Source: Pholiota molesta (Eukaryota > Basidiomycota > Agaricomycetes > Agaricales > Strophariaceae). From it: a DNA stretch of 64,000 nt. The number at the start of each line of letters is the position of its first letter. Position 1 is the first letter of the stretch. This document shows positions 10,281 through 21,759 of this stretch, piece after piece. Made by a program: the position numbers and the translations under genes. The notes under the pieces are model-generated. The model had not been told where the DNA came from. It saw nothing but the letters and a program-made list of their open reading frames with translations, and did no database searches. The stretch spans positions 41,129 through 105,128 of the forward strand of contig JACGCK010000158.1 of NCBI GenBank assembly GCA_014925825.1. Direction: 5' to 3'.

Positions 10281-13200
10281 TATGCAGTGAAGCACGACTT
10301 GGGTATGAAATCAACAGGAAATGATCGCGGTCCTACGAAAGGGAGCTTGACCGACGGGGTCGACGACAAAACCTAGAGGTTATATACGTATCTTCAAATC
10401 TACGCTTGGTGCAGTTGGCACGCGCCTCTCCGCACCCTGATTGCGAGAGGCGTACACTCCAAATTGAGTGAATTGCGCTTGCTTGCATCGTAGCAAGGTT
10501 ACTGCAAGCGCTCAAGCGCATGCATCATGCCTCTCACGGTCCAAGCTGGGCTAGAGACCTCTTGGGTGGCGTAGATCGTCCACTTCCTTTCTGATTGTAC
10601 GGCGATGTCATGATGATGCCTTGGCCATTACTTACTCCAGCCTTTCCAAGGGCCCAAGGGGCGACTCGCGAGTCCTTAACTTTAAATGGCTCAACATCTC
10701 TCACCATCAGTGGGGGCAGCCAAGGGGCAGCCAATGACGGCACACGGACCGATGTCGGATCAATTGCTCCCATACCCCGGAGATGCTCGGCTCCGAATCC
10801 GGCCAAGGCTGAATACTGAGTACTAAGTACTAAGTGTTGAACGAATTTCTTCAGTTTCCCTCCAAACGCCATCGCCAGTCTTTATTCATGCACAGTTGGG
10901 TTTTTCATTGGACTGGTATTCTTATCGCATTGCTTTGCCTCACCTATGTGACTCGCACGAGTCCCAAGTCCCCGCTTCGCCTGTCAGTTCCTTATCATAC
11001 TCGACAATCGGTATTGGTCACTTGCTCAGCGATACGTGCTCAATGAAGGGTTTACTAGAAAACAATAGGCTCTTTGTGTCTTCCTTCCAATGATATGGAA
11101 CGTACTCTTATTTCTATAGCTGTTTTCATATCTGTAGGGAACCGTCGTGTGTATAGCTGATCAAATTTTACACGTCTACTTCTAACGTATCAAGAACGCT
11201 CTCCGCAAGGCAGCGAAATGTGAGGCTTGAGAATCAGAAGACTCCACTGCCTTAGAAAAGACGCGTCATTCGTGATTCCGGCTGGATCAATAATCGGCTT
11301 GTAAGGATCGCATGCAGGGCGTTATGAAGGAACCGAGGCCGAGGAGAAACACGAACAAAATTGGTCTAAAGAAGCGAGGGCAGAGTATAAAAAAATCCCC
11401 CATTTTAGGAACAAATGCAATTCGAACGAATCAGCGGCCAACGCATCCACGAAACGCGCTTGATGCACCAACATCCCATCCTGTCTCTAGAACAGAGGAA
11501 ACAACGTGGTCAGAAGCATACGACGCACACCTCAGTCGCCCCATTCAACACGCAGAAACTCCAACATTGGGAACCAAAACGCCCGAACCCGCGCGCCAGC
11601 ATTCCAGACACCAGCAAGCCACGTCGCAGACCTCGACTCGACAACCTGCGCGCAATAGAAGTGCGTCCGCTTCGTCCTCCACGCAACACCTCCGGAAATG
11701 GTGATCATCAGCAGATGGCGCTGCAAGCGTCAACAAAAGCTAAAACGGCCAACATGGGGGGTGGCACATGATGGATGGACGAATCTGAGCATGCCATTGG
11801 CGCCGGCCGGATGGCGCACCGCCGTGGCAGCAGCGTCGCGCCTCAAGGGGCTCGACGCGTACTCGGATGTAAGCTGAAGCTCGCCCCACCCCCAATAGAC
11901 GGATTGTTCTGCTGGCGATACCACCCGGAAAGGGGCGCCAGAGGTGAGGTATGTCGTCAATCGATAACACCCACTGGACTTTTGCGGTAGACGTTTCCAG
12001 ATAACCCCCGAAATGACCCTCCGGGCGTGCGCAAGCGCAGAGGGCCTCAAGAAGAAGGTAAGGCACGAGAGGCATCTGCGACGGAAGTTCGAATCCCACC
12101 ATACCTAAAGAGATGAGCCTGATCGCCCTATCAGCCTTCAGACGTTGCCATCCTGCGCGCTGAATGAACTTTCCATGGCGTCGAGCAGTGCCCGCCCTGG
12201 TGGGCTGCATGTATCTCGCCGATCGCCAGATCCCTGCGCCAGCCTCCGTGCGATCATGATACGGCGTGGAGCACACCCTAGCTCGAGCTGAGAGCGTTCA
12301 CATCATGTCTGCCAATGGTAACCTCCCCCCGCCGCACTGGTTTGCCCGTGGCGGCGCTTTGAGGGAGGGACTGCTGGAACGGACTGACGTGAACGCTCGC
12401 AGCATTCGCGCTGGTCGACTGGGATGCCGCCTCAAGGCCTCACTGCGGTCGAAGTCGACGCTCCGCATCTGTCTGTCGTCGCAAAGAGACACTAGGCTAT
12501 TCCTGCCAACGACATGTCGCTCCTTCGTCGTCACCACCGTAGTCGTTCGCTAATAGCTCTGTCAATTGTTGAGCTGAAAGCTAACAGAATTTGGGTTACT
12601 CACCGATTTTTTCTAATGGTATGTCATTTTCCGCACCATCAGCACCGTTTTCTGACCTCAACGCATGATAACCTGCGGCGACATACATCGAAACCACCTG
12701 CAGGATGGATCAGACCTCGAGTACCACTTGTATTACAGGTGGAAACTCACATCGTAGTTCCTGCAGCACGGCACCATCATCACCATTGTCGTCTCCGAAG
12801 TCGTGGTTGCAGTCAGCGTCGTTCCACAACCCGCACAAGTACTAATGGCGTGTGCGGCACATGCGAGATGGATGGAAGCGTTATCGATGAAACGAGGACA
12901 GCAGCGACTTGCAGCATTCGATCGCCAGGATTATCAAGGAAACATTGCTTGATATGAATGGCTTTCGCTCAGAGCGAATGTGCGGTGGTGGGGGTCAAGT
13001 GGTGCCAGCAATGTCGATGTCATTCAGGTCGCTGTAGTCGTTGTACAGCATCAAGACAAGGCCAAGACGCTCCACGGCCACACTGTTGCCTGATTCGGCC
13101 CGTATGCCGTGATACGCGGGAACGTCCGAAGAGAGCCGAAAGAGCCGAAGCTCTCGTTCGAATCTCTGTCACTGCACCTTCACTCACAAAGACACTCGGA

Positions 13201-15039
13201 GTCGGTGCTCGTAACGGTTAACTCACGTCGTATCCTCCATTCTGTCAATCTCACGCAGGCGCTTGTAATCCTGTGCTGTGCTACCGTACCTGGGCTGCTC
13301 GACGCCCCTGGGGCGCTCTTTGTGTAACTTGCTCTCACAAACCTTTGTTCGATGCACGAGCGCATACTGAACATGTCAGGCTGGGAACCATTGTCTTGTC
13401 TTCACCCTCCACGTGGCCTTCAAAGTCTGCGAGTAAATTACACTGGATCTATCAGGCCAGGCATCATGAAACGGCTATTCGGATAGGGCTATCTCTTGAT
13501 GCATCCTAGATACGTTGCGATATACTTTGCATTCGTTTCGTTTCCTTCTCCGCCTTGCTCCCTCCCTCCATCAAACAAACCTTGCGCAGCACTTGTCCGC
13601 GCTTTCCACCGTTTTCACACTGCGCAGCGAGGTAAATCAAACATCATCTGCATCGTACCCGCTATTTTGCGCGAGCCAAGCCATCATATCGAAGACTGCA
13701 GTGACATTCTCTGGATATCTGACTACCTCCCTCACAGCCTCAGGTCTTGCTTCATCCTCGCCTCCAGATCTCCGATTTAATCACACTGGCAAAGGGGTCT
13801 TGCGACGTAGCTGGAGAGCGCAGGGGCACGAAAAAAGCGAAAGGAGGTTTAGGGCATGGAAAGGGAATTTTCGAAGAAATGGTAGACCATACCGTGAGTG
13901 TTATGCGAAAAAAAATATGACGCTCTGACAACGTGGAACGTGGAACGTGAAGAAGATGCGGTCAAATGAGCTGTCGTCGAATTGCTATATACTAGTATAT
14001 TGCCCAAATATTGCCTACTACGTGTAATCTCAAATGCTCTGGAAATAGACATCCACTCTTTTGACTTTCCCATACGGTTCGGTTCGCGAGTGTGAAGATC
14101 ATACAAAATTATCACACATCCGATGTTGAACAATGACTTGAAGTCCCCGGGGTCACTTTATAAAACCGTTCTCTTCCTAAACCTCTTTCAAGGGGTGATT
14201 CGACACACTTGAAGGTCATGTGGGGCTAAAGAAGAAGGGAGAGGTTTGACTTGTGGAGGGGGTCTTGAGGACGAGAAGGAGGGCACTGGAGAAGGAGGGT
14301 CATTAGGTCGCCTTGGGGTGTATTATTTAGTGAGTGATCTTTTCTTCTCGGTCAGTTCGAAGGATTTTCCCTTTGAACGCATTCGTCTTTTCCATTTTCG
14401 TACCAGACCCTTATCTCACGACTTTTTTTTACTCTTCAAGTCGCTCATGCTATTCGCGAAACCCCACTAATCACCGCCTCTATTTCTTTCTCTACGCAGA
14501 CCCAACACTCTGCCGGTGATGGCCCGGAGCTCATGCACGACGACACTGGAGATCATCGATATGCGAGTCTGGAGCGAGCAGATAAAACACTGACGACAAT
14601 AGCTATTGGGGTACGTCTTTCGTCAACAGCTCTGCTGTATTTGTGCTACCTGTATTGATTAATCGACTTGCAGTCGCGCATAGGCTTCTAGCATGCTGCT
14701 CTAGCTGGGCGTGGCGCCTCTAGGAATGAGTTTCCGTCAATGATGTAATGGCGTGCGGTATGGTGTGCGGTATGGTGAGTTAACTCATCTCCGTAATTTG
14801 AAGTTGATGTTCCTCGTGTACGGATATTTTATAGTAGTACTTTCCAGTCGCTCATGCGGTGTCGGCGTAGCGAGGGTATTGATCATAAATATCTATCACT
14901 ATTTTACTAGCGAAACACAATAGACTCCATATGAATCAGGAAACGAACTGAATGGCCATTGAGAATATTGGACGCTATGCTCCTCTTTTAAACCTTGGCT
15001 TCAACTTCTTGTTCTTCGGTAACTGAATTCCGATCGTTG
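10281..15039. other. Long intergenic stretch, no convincing gene
   Basis: Open frames of up to 178 codons (for example minus 11740-12276) show no domain and no coding-like neighbours. One exon-like piece lies at about 14498-14611: a pyrimidine-rich acceptor, an open frame reading HSAGDGPELMHDD, and a GTACGT donor. No upstream exon could be attached to it. Confidence 0.5.
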
Positions 15040-16097
15040 TTAATGAGTAAACGGTCTATTCCGGGAGGAGCCGTCTGGTGGGTAGAACACGCGTGGAACT
15101 GGAGTCCAGATAAATGAACTGAAGTTGAGGGAATGGTTGTATCTGTCACCAGCGTGGCCACACGAACGACCAAGACTGTTGTCGAAATTCCCTGTGTTTA
15201 TCATTCGATCAATAAATGAAGCGTTATATGTAAATGCGACACATACTGCTGTGATATTTACGAGCGTTGATCCATAGATATTGAAAGCATAACTCCTGGT
15301 ATTTAGTATGTTCATTGACCCTGGCAAAACAAAAGCTATTGCGAGCTGGAGTAGAGAGAGGGAATATACCGCCCCAGATTGAACAATTATGTCAATGATA
15401 TGCTTGAATCTTCTTCCCGAGACACCTTCATGTTTCGCAGTAGAGTAAATTCTGTAAGCGATGAGGACCGTGGTAACAAAACTAGTGGCGGAGGTCGTAA
15501 AGTATGCTGCAGCCACCACTTTGGTTGATGTGTCAGGTATTGATGCCAAAGGGATGGCTATTTTAGTGCAGAATAATGCTTAAAAATATGCTTGTTCATC
15601 GTTTTCTATCCAAGGGTACCGCAGAGCTTACCGGTTTCAGTGATAGCAAGAATCAATGGGACAGATATAATGCGAAATGATCGATTCCATACATAGAAAC
15701 AACGCCATAACTATTGCAGCATGTTAAATATCAAACAGATGTGTATAACTTATGGGACATGTACGCACCAGAAGCAAATCTGCAAGCACAAACCCAATAT
15801 AGGACGGAATTTCCAAAGCTAGGTAGGTCCAATTGAGGCCATCAAATAAAGACACAAAAACTGAATCCCGGTTGTCCCCATTGTCGACGAATTGCCATTT
15901 TGTTACATACCACTGGACACTGGTTTGGATAATATTGCACAAAAACAGTATCGTAATAGTGGCTGGAACAAGGCGGTGTTTGGATAATCTTCTTGTGACT
16001 ATACATTGGTCAGTTGGATATCTAATGCCTGAAAGCCAGAATACCTACGGTAAATATACATGGTGCCGAAGTAGATCACTGCGCCACAATTATCCAT
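15040..16097 (-). CDS. Seven-helix membrane protein, agaricomycete family
   Basis: Four exons: 16097-16049, 15998-15769, 15710-15632 and 15578-15040, giving 298 residues. Hydrophobic segments are AVIYFGTMYIY, VPATITILFLCNII, WTYLALEIPSYIGFVLADLLL, FRIISVPLILAITETALF, VVAAAYFTTSATSFVTTVLI, IIVQSGAVYSLSLLQLAIA and STLVNITAVCVAF. Conserved-looking pieces are LWRCFYVWNRSFR and YRIYSTAKHEGVSGRRFKHIIDIIVQS, typical of a large uncharacterised multi-pass family in mushroom-forming fungi. The hydrophilic tail is short and probably cytosolic. An upstream 5' exon is possible because the first helix begins almost at the ATG. Ligand and function are unknown. Confidence 0.75.
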
Positions 16098-17037
16098 ATT
16101 AGGAAATATGTATTCTTTACCAGTTGGCTTGTTTGCTTCAAGTCTCTGCCTTGGTGTCCTGAAATCACGGACGGACGGCGTCCGTGCTCAAGATTTCAGA
16201 AAAAGGTATTAGCACAACATTGTGGAACTGTATTTAAAATGAGAGAAGAGCCATGATTCATCAACCACTATCAACCACCACTATCATGACGCATTCAAAA
16301 TGTAAACATACATCAAAAACACAAAACTCTGAAAAATCCTCACAAACCCGCTCACAACCCCTCCTCCGCTACTGTTCTTAACCACTAAGACAGAGCCGTG
16401 CGAGAGAGCGAGAGGCCAGAGGTTTTTGACTGTGTGGGAGGCAAAAACTACATGAAAACAGGAGGGGTGGACGTCAGACGGCGCCAGCCCATCACCTTCC
16501 TCTTCCTACCACCATCCTCTGTGCCCGTGTGTACCCCTTGGACCTTGGGATAGTGTACCTGTACCCTCTACCTTACTGTTATACTGAATGGTGAAGACAC
16601 GCATCTGCAAAACGGCAGGGAAAGTCTGTGAGTCACTCGTGCACACCCCACCTCCTCTCAGCCTTATCGCACTCATCGCAGCTCATCGGGCGCGATCGGC
16701 AGCATCCGGGCCCTCGTAAATAGCTCTTCCGACGTTGGGGAGACGCGAGTGAAGCAATCGAGTGGATCCCGTGAACGTTTTGGGGACGACGCGCACACCT
16801 TTAAGGACGAGTCACGACGAGCAGTCTGAGACGAATGTCGCTCCCCCTCTGTGCCCCACCACTACGCTTCGAGTTTCAGGGTATCTTTTGCGCGAGTTAC
16901 CGCTATGTCAGATGCCAATCCCGCCAAGTTGCCCGAGGTCACCGTGCTCGATGATTTACATACCTGTGTTGGGGCTACATGGAATATATTTAATTTAATT
17001 TAAATAAAACCGATTATGAATATAAAGCCAGCAAAGT
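16098..17037. other. Intergenic, no supported gene
   Basis: A short perfect hairpin (8-bp stem, 5-nt loop) lies at 16166-16186. Otherwise nothing recognisable. Confidence 0.5.
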
Positions 17038-17059
17038 ATGACAGATTGCCGGTCTAATC

Positions 17060-17884
17060 TTCAGGATGGAATCAAGCATTGGATTGCTTCCACCAGAAGA
17101 AGGTATTGCGTGGTACACGGCCCTGCTCGACTTGCACCTTACCCATGGAGCAGAAATAAGCCCAGATATCAACAAGAGCAATCTTGCCCCATAGCAAGAA
17201 ATACAGCACGGGTTTATATGTCGTCTACTAGGCTTACCAAAAAATTCCGCAATTGTTGTGCTCTTTACTGAGACCAGACTTACACCACTAAAGTTTCGAA
17301 GGCTGCTGTCTCATGAAATTACCAGCAGAATATCTAGCTCATAAAGCACTCCGAGACTCCATATATTTTGACAGAAATGGCCACCAATCTTGGATCACAG
17401 ACATACATTTAAGGTCATAGAAAGCATGGAGCTTGGCATTGACTTCCCAGACCTTTCCGAAATTAAGTCTGACATCATCAACACCTAGATAATGACTATT
17501 AGGGAAGCAATGAAAGAACAACTTGAACAAGAGCTAGAATGTACTTCGAAACTGTATTTACTTCACAGCAGATTGGAATACTGTCCAGAAGGCAAAGGAC
17601 CCGCACAGATTACCCTCCTCTTGAGACATTACCTAAAAATATTAAATGCAGATTACAGAAAGTCTCTGACGAGGTTAACTCTATCTTGTCATCCAATTGC
17701 ACTGGAGGGATTGCGACATACTGAGCTCATTAACAATAAGGAAATTACAGGCTCACTCGGAAAATTTACTTATGAAATCCTCCATATCTTTGATGACACG
17801 CCGATATTGGGCCCGGCTATGCCTCTGGATTGGTTGGTCAATCTGTTGAGAAATAGTACAGGTGGTGCAGGAATGGTTTCTTAA
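17060..17884 (+). pseudogene. Relic of a non-LTR (LINE) retrotransposon, reverse-transcriptase C-terminal part
   Basis: Broken frames read RLLGLPKNSAIVVLFTET, LTPLKFRRLL, then LAHKALRDSIYFDRNG with HQSWITDI, and later YRKSLTRLTLSCHPIALEGL followed by LGKFTYEILHIFDDTPIL. The order and motifs are those of the post-RT C-terminal region of fungal LINE elements. At least three stop codons and several frame changes separate the pieces. Neither the RT catalytic domain nor an endonuclease is found nearby, so this is a 5'-truncated, decayed insertion. Confidence 0.6.
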
Positions 17885-19439
17885 TTTACCTTGGGCATGG
17901 GGGTCATATGGACGTCTAGGCGAAGAGCTGGAGGGACATTTCTGTATGATCAATGTGTTCTGGGTCCGGAGGCGAAGATACATAGCTGGCATGTATCGGG
18001 ATAACCTTCGGGACACGGCGGCCCAGGAGGGGCCAGTGCTGTGTATAATCTATCACTATCACTATCACTGTGTACATGCCTGTCGCAGATTCTTTAGTCT
18101 AGTCAAAGTAGGTACCTAGAGATAATTTGAATTTACCCATTCCGAACATAAGGAGCATAGAGGAGTTGATGGTGCTACTTATTTCCGACTTCTTGGTATC
18201 AAGGGTTATGCTGCTTAGTTTTGTCATCGTGATTGAGAGCGAATTAGAATGGAAGTGTGGAATACCGAATCACTGAAGCTTCGATACTTTGTTCCATGTT
18301 ATATATATGCGTAAAATACTCTTTTTCGACTAATTTTCGAGGTCCTTGCTATGTAGACGAGGCAGTATGATGACTCCGAGCTTGTTTTATGTCAATCTGA
18401 TTCTCCTCCGCTCAATTGTGTAAATCTTTTTCATTCAGCATCAAATATGTGATGGATCGAGTCTACACACTGTACAAGATCAGGATGGGCGCATCTCGAG
18501 GACCTGATGTCCACTCAGCCGAGATGATTGCCCATCGACTCCAAAATCCAGTGTGGCAGTGTTTGTGAAGTTCATAAGCCAGCCGAAGAGCACGGCGCAC
18601 CCCTACCTGGCGAAGGATCAATTGAAGACTGATAAATCCATCCGTTCTTTGAGCTTGGTCTGATTTATCAACTGGGAAGCATGATTTGGACATCAAATAT
18701 ATAACATACTTTCCCAACATTCACATCTCGCGACCCGATATCCACTGAAGTAGTCGCATTTTATATGTTATAACTTGCTTTATCTATGTCTAATTTTACA
18801 AGAACACTGAAACTTCAAACACACACTGCTTCAAGTCATTGCGATTGATGAAATGAAAGGATAGTTATACTTAGTTTGATCATAATTTTACTAGATTTCC
18901 TGGAAGAAGCACTTTCGGGAATGATGTGGCTGCCATTAGGCGCCCGGCCTAAGTTGCCTCTGCGTAGGTCTTTAGCGGCTTCTTAGGTGCCTCTCAAACT
19001 AGTTATCTCATGAGCCAGCATTCCTCTTCTACGGCTCTTATGGGTCCCCATTTTTACTTGAAGCGCTCAACCTCGTTGAACTGCATTTAAATTGTTTGGA
19101 ACATACAAACATCAGTACATCGATCAATCCATCTCCACGACACCGCACCCAAATCGTGCCTCAACAGCGCCCACCAATCCGAAATCGCGCCCACCAATCC
19201 TGGTTCCGCCGGCACCGCCACAACGCTTACACCGCCGCAAACCTTGATCTACGCCTGATCTACACAGTGCACGGCTGTGTGATTGCTGTGTGCGACTGTG
19301 TGACACAATGAGCATATACAGAGACTGAAGATCTACATAAGATAATTTATTTGAGTACTTATGGCAAAGGATTTGGTTGGAAACCCAAACTCGAAACCCC
19401 CAAACCGGGTCTGTGGCAGGTGTCTGAATGAGCAATGCA
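17885..19439. other. Intergenic, no supported gene
   Basis: AT-rich with no frame of coding character. It contains a short TATCAC tandem run around 18049-18069. Confidence 0.5.
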
Positions 19440-19880
19440 TATTCCGTGGATACACCCGACAGATGCTCATCCAAGACGGCGGCTTGCATCTCTTGCTTGG
19501 ATTTCAGTGGGCCCCGAGGGCCTACTGCTCCACCAGCTCGTACTTCGCCTGAGACCTCTTCTTCAACCCGGACTTTCCATCTGATGATCTCACAAATATA
19601 TACCGGCTCACGGGAGCGCCAGCGGAGGGTCCAATTTCGACAGTGTTTTCCAGATCGAAAATAGGATAAGATCAGAAGGTCAATTCTATTGTTAATTTAT
19701 TTAGTATGAGGCCCACTTGTTCGCGTACATTGTGTTTGACAGAAATAATATCAGAACCTGACAAAGGAACCCACGTTCATAAAGAAATTTACTGGGTCAA
19801 AGGCATTCAATTCCAAGCCGCTTTGATTATCTAGGAAGCGTTGCATCTTCCATAAGTACACGTTGAGTAACCAAAAGGAG
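19440..19880 (+). pseudogene. Decayed copy of the secreted-protein fragment at 57.6-58.2 kb
   Basis: Reading across frames gives YCSTSSYFA, a stop, then DLFFNPDFPSDDLTNIYRLTG. This matches FCSTRSYFAWD and VVFKPDLPPDDVTEIFRITG in the pseudogene at 57570-58190, with the Trp codon changed to TGA. It lies beyond the 3' end of GST1, just as the other copy lies beyond GST3, and so marks the outer end of the inverted duplication. The second half of the reading frame is unrecognisable. Confidence 0.6.
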
Positions 19881-20096
19881 CGAAAACACCGACCGCTTTC
19901 TCCAAGTACCAATTATGTCCAAAAATAATAACGAGATTCGAGTAGCGTGTATAAATCGGTCAACAATATGAATTTTTGTCCAGTTGAATTCAACTTCAAC
20001 GTTGAACTTGTAGTCCAAGGTCATCGAATAACAAATCAAAGTAGCCAGCTCTATGATATCCGTTTTTTATAATAACAACTACCACCCACTTCCTCT

Positions 20097-20919
20097 CTAT
20101 TTGTTTTCAGCGTATCTCTCCAGTGCGCGATCAAGTTTTCCCCACATGCCATCCTGCCACGTTCGAACCTCCTCCCACTCCTTCGCCGGCATAGCAATTC
20201 TACAAAATGCAAGCCAAGCACCCACGATCAGATCTGCATATATCGGATTCTCCCCGCCTAAAAAGGGACTCGCCGCATCGCGGTAAAACGCAGCCAGCCC
20301 GGCGAGCTTCTCCTTGAACTCCGCAAGTTTTGTCGCTCTCTCGTCATCGCTGAGATGGAAATCTTCCCATTTCTCTTTCCGCGCCCGGAACACGAAGGAA
20401 GCCTTGGTAAGCTCTGCCGTGTCAGGGTTCATAGGAATACCGCCGACGCATAGGGCGGAGAATGGGCTGAAGATGGCATCGATTTGTGTATTCCACGCGC
20501 GTTGAAGGCCGATAGTGGAAGGCGGGAACAAGGAGGGCGTGTGCGTCGCCTCGGTGTATGTCCTATCGAGATAAAGCGCGTTGTCGAACGAGTCTCCGAC
20601 GATCTCGCCCGTGGAGAGGTCCTGGATCATGGGGAGGGTGTAGAATGGGGTGCCGTCGAAGAAGGTCCGGTTTGGGGCCGCGCCGAGTCTCTGACGGACG
20701 GAGGCGACGTCTGGGACGTCGACCCATTCGGTTTTGTACTGGACGCGTTTGAAGTTCAATGCATATCTATGCCATATGGATTGTTGTCATGATTAGCTAC
20801 GTCTCGTTCTGCGCGTTCGAGAGTATCTGGACGTACCGCGTTTTCCAGGTGTTGGGTGCGTAGGTGGCACGTAGGGGAGACGCTAAGTCGTAGAAAATAA
20901 TGGGCTTGGAGGGAATCAT
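20097..20919 (-). CDS. FuA-class (etherase-like) glutathione transferase, GST1
   Basis: Two exons, 20919-20837 and 20766-20097, giving 250 residues. The N-terminal thioredoxin-like domain runs from KPIIFYDLASP through YAPNTWKTRYALNFK to the cis-Pro region FYTLPMIQD and the glutathione-contact stretch GEIVGDSFDNALYLD. The rest is helical, ending NPIYADLIVGAWLAFCRI and WQDGMWGKLDRAL. The family is basidiomycete GSTFuA, related to bacterial LigE-type etherases and linked to detoxification or wood-extractive chemistry in the cytosol. Where many members have Ser before PNTWKTR, GST1 has Ala (YAPN). A TATATA box lies about 42 nt upstream. It pairs with GST3 by 3'-flank similarity. Confidence 0.88.
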
Positions 20920-21759
20920 TGTCTTTTTGTTGGTAGATCTTGGACGATTATGTTGATGCTATATATCCTACAATGAACGTAGGAGGGACTTGTAATCACT
21001 GCTGGAACTCTGAAGGCGCGTTAGAGGGCTGGTACGACTGAGTTTGTATTACTGATTTGAATTGGTAAACCGATGAGATTATTTATAATAGATTACAAAG
21101 ACCCCAATGTTGACTTCATACGCGATGAGCCGCGTGCCCCTAACTAAGTACATCTAATGCATAGCGCGGGATTCGTTCTTAGCAGCTCGTGTTGTCATTG
21201 CGTATCACTCTCAAATTTGAACATACGCTGACATGATGATGATTGTGATTACATGCCATCTACAGCACTTCGAACGTACCACAAAGTATTTACAAAGCTC
21301 GAAATATAACAAATATTCATCAGGATATCTGATACCATATGCCTTAGCACGCCGTTACCCAAAAAATTCTTCGATTTCAAGTTGTAATCCATCGCTGACT
21401 AAATGACGCCAACGGGCTGACTTCTGGAACCTGGAGTACCTATAGGCTATCTCATGTGTAGAATCTGGGCCGGGCCGCCGAACTGAAGGCCGGAGAGATA
21501 GATTCAAGTCGAGGGAATTTACAAGATGATGTTGGTAGGCATCCGGGAAACATGAGTGACCATCTTAGCCAAAATCGCGCTTAGCAGGCGCTTAGTGAGC
21601 CATGGCGCATGCGCAACAAAATGCGCGATGGCGCTCAGGGCGCGGCAAGTGCGGACCGGTTTAGAGACCGACTTCCGGACTGATCAGGTTCGGCTTCGAC
21701 TCAGCTTCAACTTGACCTTCTTTACCTCCAGCACCAACCGACAGTCTTTGAGCTGGGGA
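20920..21759. other. Divergent promoter region between GST1 and WRAP53-like copy A
   Basis: It holds a minus-strand TATATA at 20961-20966. The right part (about 21215-21450) matches the GST2-GST3 spacer in reverse, and 21580-21650 matches the 5' flank of WRAP53-like copy B. Confidence 0.6.
20961..20966 (-). promoter_or_regulatory. TATA box of GST1
   Basis: TATATA on the minus strand about 42 nt upstream of the ATG at 20919. Similar boxes precede GST2 and GST3. Confidence 0.45.

Noticed and set aside
12085..12105. Possible tRNA T-loop (GTTCGAATCCCACC)
   Set aside because: Flanking sequence does not form the remaining arms.
11740..12276. 178-codon open frame on the minus strand
   Set aside because: No domain, no leader, no coding-like composition, and overlapping frames of similar length on both strands.
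17990..18070. TATCAC tandem run as a CRISPR-like or satellite array
   Set aside because: Only about three short units; simple microsatellite.
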